Below are positions 32,997 through 43,059 of a stretch of DNA of 64,000 nucleotides, piece after piece. Position 1 is the stretch's first letter. Every line of letters starts with the position of its first letter. A program made the position numbers and the translations under genes. The DNA lies in NCBI GenBank assembly GCA_018417955.1, contig JACTVC010000029.1:496001-560000 (forward strand). The letters run 5' to 3'. A model generated the notes under the pieces. The model did not search any database. It saw only the letters and a program-made list of their open reading frames with translations, and was not told where the DNA came from. The DNA is from Laccaria trichodermophora. Its lineage: Eukaryota > Basidiomycota > Agaricomycetes > Agaricales > Hydnangiaceae.

Positions 32997-35548
32997 CTAG
33001 GTATGAGGAGGCCCCGGATGAGGATTAGGAGGTTGGTATTGTGGTGGGAGTTGGTGGTATAGGTTTGCAGAGGGGTAATAAGGATAGTATACATGTGGTT
33101 GTTGAGGTGAATTGTAATTGCGAGGTGGGGTCGGATAGTAGCTCGGGCGATAGTAACTTGTCCCAGGATGCCCCGGCGTGACGCTTTGAGGGTATTGTGA
33201 GTAAGGATATGCGCGCATGGGTGTTGATGGACCAGCAATCGGGGGTGACGTCGTGGGTTGGACAGGTGTGGGAGCAACCGTGACACGCGTCATAGGTGTG
33301 GGAGCAGCTGAGACACGCGTTCGCTTTGCCAGACTCTCTCCATCTGCCACATCCACCATTGACCGCTGGAACGGGCAGTGGTGCTTCCCCAGCGTATAGC
33401 TAGCTGGGTAGATGGTCGTATTGCGGTGTCTATCTACTACATGTGATGCCTATATGTAGTGTGCACGTGACCACGCTCTGGATCCTGGAATCCCTATTCC
33501 ACCGCTTTGCTGCCCTCTTCTGCTTCTGCTTCGGTATGGACTTAAATGGGAGGGTTTTGATCTCTGCTAAGAGCTCGTCGCCGTAAGTCCCAAACCATGC
33601 CCATCCACCAATTGCATGTTCTAACCCAATTAAATTTTCGATAGGGCTCGCCACGGATGCTAGCTTCTCGAGTGTGCCATCGCTAAGGATTCCCGCAGGG
33701 CTGAAGATGGCATCTTCAAAGTCACGATTCCAAATCTTGGTACGCCATTCTTCGAGGCTCGACTTTGTTGTGGAATTGACACCTTCGTATGTTGCTGCCT
33801 TTTTCCGAGAATTTGGCCGAGGTGGAGCTGGGTGCGTACGGTCCAGAAGCTCGGGGTTGCAAATATCGCAACAAGGGACCATCGGGGCTTTGCCATAGCG
33901 CCAGTAAGTCAGTTGGTTGTTCATTATAAGCACAATGGCTTACATGCTTTCTCGTTTCCATATATATCAGTCAACACACCTCGGCAGCAACTAGTCGACT
34001 GAACGAAGCCATGTGCACCTTCGTCCATCGAGGATACATCGACAGGAACATCATCACCTGTCGCAACCTCGTCGAATAGGCCTCCGTATGCGCCCCGACG
34101 GAACGCCACGTCTGATCGCGTATTCCTTGGTCTTCGCCTTAGGGTAGTTTGGCGATTGACGTATGGTCTTCTTTGCTTTTGTTTTCTGCTCATCTTGACA
34201 GCCTTTGTGCAGGTCTGCGTCGTAGATCGATTTCTCGACTAACATAACAGCAAGTCCAGTTCGGCCTGATGCACACGCGGCGCGACCTGCTCGTTGAACA
34301 AAGGCCGAGACTGTGGCTGTTAACTTCCACTGGACAATGATATCTATGTCAGGTATGTTGCAACCCTTCATCTAACATCAGTTCCTTATCCGTCGTCATC
34401 AAGAAAAACCCACCATCCCAGCGGCATCAGTGCAAACTAAAATTCGCACGATCCCTGCCTTGAAAAGCTCCATTACCAAGTCACGACATTCCTTCGAGAG
34501 ACCCGCGTTGTATGGCCGGATTAGTCCCTTCCCCTGCAACTCGGTAGGTAGAAGTCCATCCAAGTAATCCACCATGTCTAGGCCACCTGACACGTTGTCT
34601 GCATAGATGAAACCCTTCAGGACTCCGCTCGCACTCTGAATTCCCTTGGGGATGAGGAACTCGAGGTCGCTATATGTGTTCATAGGGTTTTGGATGGCAC
34701 GGACGACGAGGGAAACATTTGGTCGGTCGTTTCCAAGATTCAAGTAAGTGAATTTCTTCGGATTGAACTGCAGTTTTGCCAAAACATCTTTGCGGACACG
34801 CCCCGCGAGTGTTGCTGACATCGCGACGACAGGCGTTCCTTTCGGAAGCAACACGCGAAGTACTCCGAGCGTTCCATACTTCTTTCGGAAGCCTGATCCC
34901 CAGTGGGAAATGACGTGTGCCTCATCCACCACCACTGACAGGACACGGCGAGACATCTCTGGCTTCCGAATAACGCCGTTGATAAATTTCTTTGACAGAA
35001 TCATTTCGGGGGAGAGAATCACGATTGCCCACCTCCCCGCTATAATATCCTTCATCAAGGTAAGGTGACATGGTTTTGTCATGAAGCTAGAAAGCTCACC
35101 GCCATGATTTCCTTTGTACAACCTCCTTGTGCACTATTAACTGCAACAGCCTCCAGTTTAAATTCCTCATGGAATGTCTTGACCTGCAGGTTTCAAAGGT
35201 GAGGTTTGGTGCACTGTTAGGTGTAGAACCACAGACCTGTTCATCTTGTAATGCAATCAGAGGCGATATCATGAATGTAACCTTTCCTTGCATTTTCTCA
35301 TGTGCATGAGGGCCTGCCACAACAGCTGTCTTGCCCGAACCTGTCCCAGCATGTATCAAGACATCCTCGCGCTTCAATTGGGCCACAATTGCGTCAACTT
35401 GAAAAGGGCGTGGTTCGTGATCCCATTTGAATTTTTCTTTCACCTTCTGAGCAATGTCTTTTAGGTCTTTAGGCTTGAGTGCAGTCCAGACATTGGTTGC
35501 CAGTTGGTTTGGGTGTATGTTTTTACTCTTGGAATTGCGGGGGGGCAT
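32997..35548 (-). CDS. RecQ-like ATP-dependent DNA helicase
   Basis: Six exons on the minus strand: 35,237-35,548, 35,100-35,183, 34,414-35,049, 33,944-34,371, 33,475-33,887, 32,997-33,365. Superfamily 2 motifs in order: motif I AGTGSGKT, Ia FMISPLIALQDEQ, II VVDEAHVISHWG (DEAH box), III AMSATLAG, and VI FVQRAGRAACASGR. After the helicase core comes VPCCDICNPELLDRTHP, a Cys-pair region typical of fungal mobile RecQ-like proteins, and then a Pro/Tyr-rich tail in the last exon (YYRPSYYPTPP, YYPYYPSANLY). The tail exon needs an intron at 33,366-33,474; otherwise the stop is at 33,430. One fault: near 34,110 the frame must shift by one base (YAIRRG to AYGGLFDEVATGDD), so the gene may be inactive unless spliced differently. 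Expected activity is ATP-driven unwinding of DNA. Confidence 0.78.
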
Positions 35549-35631
35549 CGCACGATGAAGTTGAGGGAGGATTTGAGGAGGATGAAAAACGCTAAGGAAG
35601 AATAAATTCCTTTTTTGGACAATTCTCGATC
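35549..35631. promoter_or_regulatory. Short divergent promoter between RecQ-like and DUF6589 genes
   Basis: Only 83 bases separate the two start codons, so the genes must share or overlap their control region. It is AT-rich in the middle (GAATAAATTCC). The tight spacing supports their belonging to one unit. Confidence 0.45.
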
Positions 35632-38600
35632 ATGATCGCCGTGCCCCCACATTTGAAACAGGCGACACTCGCATTCTTTCCAACTCACCCCATGTGCCGC
35701 TCACCTAGCTGGGAGTGGTCTGATAATGACAGCCACTCTCCAATTCAAAAACTTGAATTATTTGCCCCCCAAGAACCTCAGCAAGATGCGCCTGCCTCTG
35801 ATATTGCGTCTGGGGAATTAACTGTGTCTGAACCAGGCTGGAGTGATGACTCAGATTCAGACTCACTGATGCCATGGGACCCTATTTCTTCGAGTGGTCC
35901 CATACGCTCCAGCCCTATTAACGAATCAGATCCTTATGAACGTGCAGCACATCGAAGGAGGAAGGGATACAAAAAGCAGGCACGCACTTTGGCTGGACAA
36001 AAGGAGGATAACGAAAAACAGCTGAGGAAAAACAAGCATGAGACTTTGGATGGAATTCTGGCGACATTGAACCAGCAGGGTTTGAAGGTTTGGGATTTTA
36101 TGGAACATGTCTTCCATCCAAAGAGCAAGAAAGGTAGTGTGCACTGTGCAGTGGCAACAATTCTTCTCCACCCAGGCAAATGTGATGCAGCTCCTTGACT
36201 GGTGGACTTCCTCTAACAACAGCCGCACTGCACGGAAGTACATCAATCAGTGGATTCAAGGGCATGTGGCTGCGGTGGTATCTCGGGAGGCTCGTAGAGT
36301 TACCAAACTCAAGAAGCTCCAAACCATGGGCAAGACAGTTGACAGTACATTCGCTTCAACATTCAGCTTCCCAGCTATCCATTCCATGCTCTTGAAGGAT
36401 GCACCTTTTACTTTATCTGTTCTCCAGTCATTGGCGACAGCTCGAAAAGCGGCAACACACACCCAAAAGCGAAAGAACAGAACAAAGATGGTATTTTATT
36501 TTCTACAATATTTAATTATTTGAGTTTACCCTCTCCCAGGTAGTCATCTCAGCTGCGCTGGCCTGTCTTGGGGAGTATAGTCATGCCAACAACCTTGCAA
36601 AAAGGATGATTGGAATGTACATGTATGCTTCTGGTGCCCAGCGACAGGCACTCTCAGTGTTGTCTACTCTTGGATTATCTGAGAGCTATGGCAACCTTAT
36701 ATCGAAGAATGTGAGGCGTGTACAAATGGTCAAAGGGAGAAAGCAGAAGTTGAAGGAGAAAGGAAAGGAGAAAGAGGTGGATTCAGAAGGTCCCAAGGTT
36801 CCGACTGGTACTCTCTATCAGTTGTCAGAATCCATGTGACAGGAAACCCAAGAGATCGCAGCAACAGGTCTTTTCGTAACTGTTTACGACAACATCAACA
36901 TTAATTTTCGCAACCCTGAGGAAATCATTGGATGCCATGGTGAGCAGCAATCCCTTTTTTACCCTGAACATTCAATTAACCAGAGAGCTAGACACACAAG
37001 AGAATGGTACTTGTGCTACACTTGTGCCACTATTTGATGCGAAGATGGAGGACTTAAATGTCAAGGACCTTCAATCCTCGTTTCTCAATGCCCCGGCATT
37101 ATCTATTGCAGATATTGTTCACACAAAAGATGAACGGAAGGCCTTCAAGTCTCATTTAATATTCACTATTCTCCGCATTCTTGTGAAGCACGGTGGCCAG
37201 GGATTTCAGCGCTTCCAGGTTGATCTTGACAAGGCACAGCCAGAGACGGCTGACAAGATCAAGATTCATAAATCGCAATTACACCCATTGCCTGCTTGGA
37301 ATATTGATGAATCTTCAATTACAGGAAATGCGGAGGTTATCGAGGCAATAAATAAAGAGCTTCATCTTGATCAGGTTCCAGAAGCTGCAGAGCGTATTCA
37401 ATTTCTTGCTGGTGATCAGCTGTCCATTGCTCGACTACATGCTCTCGAGCTGATCCGAGCTGGCCATGAAAGTGGACAGAATGCGATGTTCTGGGGTGCA
37501 TGGATTCCAGGACTCTTTCATGCCAAGATCACAGATGCTCTAGGTACTCTCTTGACGCATTTTGGAAGACCTGACACCGGTTCACGCGATCCCAATTCAC
37601 TGTGGTATGAGAATACACGTCTAGACCGACTACCGATAACTGTGACATCTTTGCCACCCTTCCGCAAATGCCGTGATCTTCTTTTCATATCACTCTATGC
37701 GTGCGTCCTCCACTGCTTACTTCTTGTGTCGAAATGCAATAGCCTGGAAGAATATCTGGTCAAATTTAGCAGTTGGGATGATTTGACAATGCATGCAACA
37801 ATGATTTTTGAGCAGTTCACAAACTCATCACGGGTTCAAGAATTGCGAAGCCAAGAAGGGGAAGGAGATATGGTGTTGGAAAATGTGATTCTCTTCATGC
37901 GTGATGCCCTTATTTCCCGGGAATTTACCGATGCTGTGAAAGCTGGTGATTCGGGGAGGGTTGTGCTTGTTCTGAAGACATGGGCCTTGAGCTACCGAGG
38001 AAATGGACGAACGAAGTATGCTTACGAAATGCTCCATTTAATCCACCACCTCTCGAAAATCTGGCCCAAAGGGATACGCGATATCGTCTTGAAGAACTGG
38101 TTGCTGAATACTACTGGCCAGACAGATAGTTTTGTCGAAATAGACCTCGTGCAGGAGCATCTAAATTTCTGGATCAAGGCAAGTATCATAATAGAATTAT
38201 TGAATGAACTTACATGGAGAATCCAGACGGCGTACAAGGCCCATGGCTCGAATGCATCATGGGATTGGCTCAATACACTTGCACCCACAATCGAGGTCTT
38301 GAGGAATACTGCCTGAAATTTTAATGATACTCTCGGTGCTGATCAAGGAACTCGACATGCACCTCCTGACCTGACAAACGACATCGCAACGTTGATGGAC
38401 AGCCTCAATGAGAACAACGTTTATCGCCTTCAAAAAGGAAGAGTTTTGGGTGAGGATACAAGTGGTGCCGTAAAAGACGTCATATTAGTGGGGTTGCACA
38501 GTCTTACTGAAGGCGAAAAAATACCACTTACCGAATACAACGAAGCCGTCCAGCGCCTACAACGCAGGCGCAGCATGATGTCCGTTGCTGAGCAAAAACT

Positions 38601-38949
38601 GTGATTCCGACCACCATCCAAGCCGCCAGCGCCTGCAAATATCAATCCCCCCACTAACCTGAGTCCACCCCTGGAAAATCCAGCAGCGATGCCAGTTGGA
38701 GATGTCGGCGAAGGCATGTTGGTGGATGAAAGCGTTGAAAGAGAGCCTGATGAAGCGTCTGAGGAACCGAATGAGATCGAGAGAATTCTGGATGAACTCA
38801 CTGAAGGAATTCCAGAAGCTACTCTTGTAAGGTTGAGCGAAGAAGATGTCGCGTTGGATATGGATGAGGTAATGGTAGAAGTTAACGACGAAGAAGAAAG
38901 TGAAACCTCTGACAGTGGTGGAGACTCCGAGGAAAGTGGCGAGTACTAG
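35632..38949 (+). pseudogene. DUF6589 protein gene, decayed
   Basis: Belongs to the large agaricomycete family DUF6589, of unknown function. N-terminal acidic region, then RRKGYKKQARTLAGQKED, LDWWTSSNNSRTARKYINQW, LAKRMIGMYMYASGAQRQ, GLFVTVYDNININFRNPEE and QENGTCATLVPL. The core follows: FLAGDQLSIARLHALELI, FWGAWIPGLFHAKITDALG, LLTHFGRPDTGSRDPNS, VEIDLVQEHLNFWIK. Introns at 36,491-36,539, about 36,940-36,985 and 38,179-38,229 (GC-AG). Damage: a one-base frame change near 36,130, and in-frame TGA at 36,837, 38,314 and 38,602; beyond each TGA the same frame continues with family-like sequence to TAG 38,947-38,949 (acidic tail ILDELTEGIPEATLVRLSEE). The invariant Asp/His-type residues in GDQL and the core suggest a nuclease-like fold; that is inference. 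Confidence 0.75.
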
Positions 38950-39059
38950 CAGTCGAGTTACGTGTGCCGTTGTTGTAATTGTACTTGAATTGTACTTACC
39001 AGCAAACGTGGCTTGAGTATGACGTCGTGTGTGGAGGCAACTGCAACATTGTGTTCATA

Positions 39060-39230
39060 CGCTTCATCTTGACCTCTTCGCTACCCTCTTTTGCTTCTGC
39101 TTTACTCACATGGAATTGAATGGGAGGGTTGGAACCTCTGTTGAGAGCTCGTCACCGTAAGTCCCAGACCACGCTCATCCCCTACCAAGTGCATGTTCTA
39201 AACCCACGAAACCCTCAATAGGGCTCGCCA
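39060..39230 (-). pseudogene. Fragment of the RecQ-like gene 3' part
   Basis: Matches 33,490-33,660 (exon 5 of the helicase gene) in the same orientation: shared words include GAATGGGAGGGTT-type sequence, GAGAGCTCGTC, CCGTAAGTCCCA and ATAGGGCTCGCCACGGA. Stops break the reading frame. Confidence 0.7.
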
Positions 39231-39780
39231 CGGAGCTGCCGAGCATGTACTCGCGGGTGACCAGCTGTCCATCACTCGATTACGTGCTCTCGAACCAATC
39301 CGAAGTGGCCATAAAAGTGGAAGCGATGCACTGTTTGGGAGTGCAGGGAATCTGGGACTGTTTCACACGAATATTGCGGATCTTCTAGGTCCTCTCTCGA
39401 CGTGTTTCGGAAAACCTGACACCAGTCTGGGCAATCTCGATTTCAATTCATTGTCGTGCGAGGATACATGCGTGGACTATACCGAAGGCAAAAAATCACC
39501 ACCTACCGTGTTCTGGCCACCATCTGAGCTGCCAGCTCCAGCAACTCTCAAACCCCCAACTAACCTGTGGCCAGGGCCTGAAAACCTCAAACCCCCCACT
39601 AATCTGAGTCCACCCCTCGAAAATCAAGCGGTGACGCCAGTTGAAGACGTCGGCAAAAGTGGTGGTGGATGAGAGTGTTGCAAGAGAGCCGGAGGGAGGC
39701 TCTAAACGAGATCAAGAGGATGGAAGGTTTGAGAAAAGAACCCCTTGGTTTTGATGAAGACTCGGGGGAAGGGGTGAGTA
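39231..39780 (+). pseudogene. Fragment of a DUF6589 gene fused to the RecQ fragment
   Basis: Reads HVLAGDQLSITRLRALEPIR, LFGSAGNLGLFHTNIADLLG and CFGKPDTSLG, matching the DUF6589 core. It then jumps to the tail (NLSPPLENQAVTPVEDVGKS). It starts immediately after the helicase fragment, so most of both genes is missing between the two. Confidence 0.7.
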
Positions 39781-39833
39781 GTGGTCGAGTCGCGCATGTC
39801 GTTGTGGTTGTACAGTACAGAGTGTGAACCGTG

Positions 39834-39939
39834 AAATTTCACTAAGTCCCGCGTCACAAAAGCGTGACCCTGCCAAAGGGTGTTCGTTTGTCCCAGCCGT
39901 TTCTTGAATGGAGCTTGCGGAGTTTGAAGAAACGGCTGG
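39834..39939 (+). repeat. Right terminal inverted repeat with terminal hairpin
   Basis: 39,834-39,896 is the inverted match of the left end and finishes TGTTCGTTTGTCCCAG. The hairpin arms CCAGCCGTTTCTT (39,893-39,905) and AAGAAACGGCTGG (39,927-39,939) are perfect and surround a 21-base loop. The position matches the left hairpin although the arm sequence differs. Confidence 0.75.
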
Positions 39940-39983
39940 TCACGAGCCTAAACAACTGGCTATGTGCTATCGATGGGACCAAC

Positions 39984-40051
39984 CAAACATTGACAAATTT
40001 TAAACTGAAAAGTGGACATCCACTTTTCAGTTTAAAATTTGTCAATGTTTG
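39984..40051. repeat. 68-base perfect palindrome, second copy
   Basis: Same design as 29,822-29,889: 33-base arms around CA, beginning CAAACATTGACAAATTTTAA. Two positions differ from the first copy and both differences are mirrored in the opposite arm, so each palindrome remains perfect. It is followed by TCCCAGATC, as the terminal repeat is by CCCAG. Confidence 0.95.
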
Positions 40052-40155
40052 TCCCAGATCATTCCGCTATTCTTTGAGGGATAGTTCAGTACGTATCTGT
40101 CCTTTTAGCTGCGTTTTTCCTGACACGTTGTGAACCTTTCTCTCTCTAGTTCAGT

Positions 40156-41565
40156 TAGTGTTGCCGAAGTTCAGTTCTGAACCATCGGTTTGGACTGAAC
40201 TGGCAGAACCAAACGGACAGTTCGGTTCCGGTTCCAGTTCTGGTTTGGGCTAGGGTAGTCAGTTCTAGTTCGCAGTTCGGGCATGAGGAAAATTCCAAGA
40301 ACTGCATTAGAACCGGTTTGAACTGAACTGAACGTACATTCTTTTCATCGAGAATTGGCTGAGAAATGTGCAAGAAATGTGAAATAAAAGTTGTATTTGT
40401 GAGTGTGTGTTGCGTGTCTGTTTCTTATTCAACCAACCCTAGACTAACGCACTTGCGCAGCATCTGCACCCGCCACCTCGTTGTCATTGTCATCAGCTGT
40501 ACTCTCCATCTCCTCCTCCACCTCCGTTCCAGATATTATCACTGCTACTACCTCAACTTCGACTACAGTCCTTGCACCAGCAGTTGTCACCCATCCTCTG
40601 GCAACAACCAGCAGCATTGGCACCAGTAGCTCGACGACTGGTGAAAGCACAACGATCGTCGTCGCTACCATATATGAACCACCTACTTCTCATGCAGGAG
40701 GACTGAGGGTTGGAGGGCAGTTGACGCTTGGTATGGTTGGGTTGGTGCTCAGCATGGGGATGTGGTGCTAATAGGGCGTTGAACACCGAATCTGTTGTTC
40801 CACTGCGGTTGCGCGGAATCCCATTTTCATTGTGCAGGTTCAACCCCCGTTCTGTTACACCTCACCACACGCCTTCTTCCCCCCGCCCCCCATCATGGCA
40901 GCCTTAGAGATCCACTTCCTCTCTTTGTTGGCTGGAACCATTCTCTTCGTTCACCAATACCACAATTTAACCACATCTATACCAAATGTTATAACTACAT
41001 AGCGCAGCGTCGCAATTTGCCTTTGAGCATACTTCGAGATCATTGTAGAATGGTTCAAAAACGAACACATAGCTTTTATGAAGAGGGAGCTTCCACTCAT
41101 TCAACCCCCTCAAAACCTTCCAAATCAGACAGATGATCAATCCCACTCGCTTTCCCTAGTAGTAGTACTTAAAGTTCGACACATGGTGCACAGTCACGGA
41201 AGCATTCGCGAAAGCTCGAATTTCATAGTCAGTGATGTTATCCCGGGCCTCCAAGCATATGTCAGGTCCACTATTGTACTTGTCGGGCGCGCCGACACTG
41301 AAGACTTTGTGTACAGCAACCCAGTCAATTGGACGACGGCATCGGCGGCTATTGAGGTTGAGATCAAGTTGAGATACCAACTTGCTGCCCAGTTTTTGCC
41401 AGTTCGGCAGTCCGAACCGAGAACTGAATGGAACTGAACAGGAAAGAACGGTTCTTACCAGTTCAGTCCTGTTCAGTCCTCAGTTCTGCCTGGAGGTTGT
41501 CAGTTTGGTTCTCAGTTCTTAGAAAGACATGAAGAACTGGACTGAACTGAACTTCGGCAACACTA
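40156..41565. mobile_element. hAT-like non-autonomous element, 1410 bases
   Basis: Ends are a perfect 22-base inverted repeat starting TAGTGTTGCCGAAGTTCAGT. GTTCAGT directly precedes the left end and recurs four bases after the right end, so a target duplication is likely but imperfect. The empty site is seen in the related segment near 30,030. The outer 150-200 bases on both sides are dense in CAGTTC/GAACTG words in both orientations. The middle carries an exon of a Ser/Thr-rich protein (next entry) and no transposase. Confidence 0.7.
40450..40771 (+). pseudogene. Captured last exon of a Ser/Thr-rich surface protein
   Basis: After an acceptor (CACTTGCGCAG, ending 40,460) the frame reads SAPATSLSLSSAVLSISSST, IITATTSTSTTVLAPAVV and ends in a hydrophobic tail (GGQLTLGMVGLVLSMGMWC). 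Such a tail suits a GPI anchor or C-terminal membrane span of a cell-wall protein. Upstream exons are missing. It lies wholly inside the 1410-base element. Confidence 0.5.
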
Positions 41566-42403
41566 AACTGTTCAGTGATTTTGGCTTTCTTGTGTCTCAC
41601 AAAGACAGACCTGCGATGCGAATAATGGTTACTTTGTCACTGTGGCTACCTATTCCATCGTTCTCCTGTCATTGAGGTTTACAGTACGTTCCTATGTTTT
41701 AAGCTCACGCATATCTGGGATATTCCCTAACAACCTGTTCAGGACAACAAACAATGCTCGTGGATGGTGAAGAAGAGGTCTGGATGATCATTTGTGCTGT
41801 TCAACAGGCGAGCACTTGAAGCTTGAGCATAGTTTGAATGATGATCCCCATCTTAAGATCTCAACTGCCAGGATCAATGCAAAGGACGACCCGCACATAC
41901 AAACTCCGACAGAAGTTGGCTGGCCTGTGCTTCATGACAATACCTCCCTCCTTGCACCCACCACTTGCAACGCCCCCTACATCATTATATCCACCTATTC
42001 CATGTCGCCGGTCACTGGTACCCTCCTCATAATCCAGCAACACCTTGTCTCTCTCACACACAATAGGCGACAGAGAATCACTGCATCCCCAGGAACACTC
42101 AAGAAATCAAACTTGACATGGCCGCTCATTCTATGACCTGCTCACTGATACTTGGTTGCACTATCCTGTTTTCTTCCCTTGCAAGTCAGCTCAAAGCTGC
42201 TTTTCGTCACTATCTTGGCTCAGAGCTTGTCTACGACAAAAGGGCTCAGTGTCAAATAATGCTCAAAGTCAAAGTCTCAGTCCCGCCCTGCCTCCAACTC
42301 TCCAGCACAGACTAGCACCTAGCTTGAAGGACCCCCACCCCTCTACCCAAGTCATCCTCCTCAACGTACCAAACCCACAGTCTGGCAGGGACGACATTCA
42401 TCT
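41566..42403. other. Relic region between two elements
   Basis: 41,566-41,760 is the continuation of the duplicated segment. The rest has one long plus-strand open stretch (41,792-42,136; PTEVGWPVLHDNTSLL) with no recognised family. 42,396-42,403 is the left target copy of the next element. Confidence 0.35.
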
Positions 42404-42996
42404 TAGTGCTTGAAAGTCTGGTCCAGTCCGGTTTTTTGGCCCAAAACGAAAAGACCGAGACCTAGACCGGTCCACACAATTCCTAAAACCTCAAAAAACC
42501 GGACCAGGACCGGAAAAGACCAAGATTGCGGTCTTTTTCGGTCTTTGGACCAGTCTTGGTCCAAACTGGTTACAACCAGTTCAAGACCGGTTTTTCGACT
42601 AAATATGTATAAAAATTTGCAATTGTGCGTCGGTAGATTTATTGACATTTTTCGTAGCTTCTAAACGAGTGCAAGAACGTTAAATTCCGTTGAGAATTGA
42701 TGTATCTACAAAAATACTAAGGTACATCTGCTATTTTCACGAAATATTTTACAGTTTTGCATGTATCTTTGTCAGTTTTTGGCCTAAAAATATGATCTTA
42801 GGTGCGTTTTGAAGGGTTATTATGCAGGTACAAAAAACTGGTCTCAACCGACAAGACCGGTCCACGTTAACCGGTCTTTTTGCGGTCTTGTGATCTCAAA
42901 TCTGAAAGACCAAGACTGCAGGTCCGGTCTTTTGCAGTCTTGGTCCGGTCCAGTTGCAGTCTTTTTGCAATCTTGGGACTGGACTTCCAAGCACTA
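42404..42996. mobile_element. hAT-type miniature element, 593 bases
   Basis: Flanked by an exact 8-base duplication ATTCATCT (42,396-42,403 and 42,997-43,004), the length made by hAT transposases. Ends are inverted: TAGTGCTTGAAAGTC on the left, TAGTGCTTGGAAGTC on the right. The first 180 and last 160 bases are packed with GACCGG/CCGGTC and AAGACC/GGTCTT words in both orientations. No coding region. Confidence 0.85.
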
Positions 42997-43059
42997 ATTC
43001 ATCTCTCTCACAGGAGCTGGCATGCCCCTCATATCTCCGTAGGGACAAAACGGGTTCGA

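Larger units (their letters stand above)
32330..39970. mobile_element. TIR-bounded element with RecQ-like helicase and DUF6589 genes
   Basis: Inverted repeats at both ends enclose divergent RecQ-like (minus) and DUF6589 (plus) genes. Reading from inside outward, both ends have AAATTTC, CTAAGTC, GCGTCACA, CCCTGCCAAA and then TGTTCGTTTGTCCCAG. On the left this is 32,519 to 32,456 (minus strand), on the right 39,834-39,896 (plus strand). Each then runs into a hairpin, and a further similar piece (CTGG..CGAG.CTA) lies beyond it. The exact outer limits and any target duplication are not clear. The inside is a mosaic: a DUF6589 tail fragment at the left, the two full genes, then an internally deleted copy (39,060-39,780) before the right end. 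I do not recognise this as a described transposon family. Confidence 0.6.

Noticed and set aside
42410..42664. Open frames on both strands within the 593-base element
   Set aside because: They arise from the repeated GACC/GGTC words, which have no stop in several frames; amino-acid content is repetitive.
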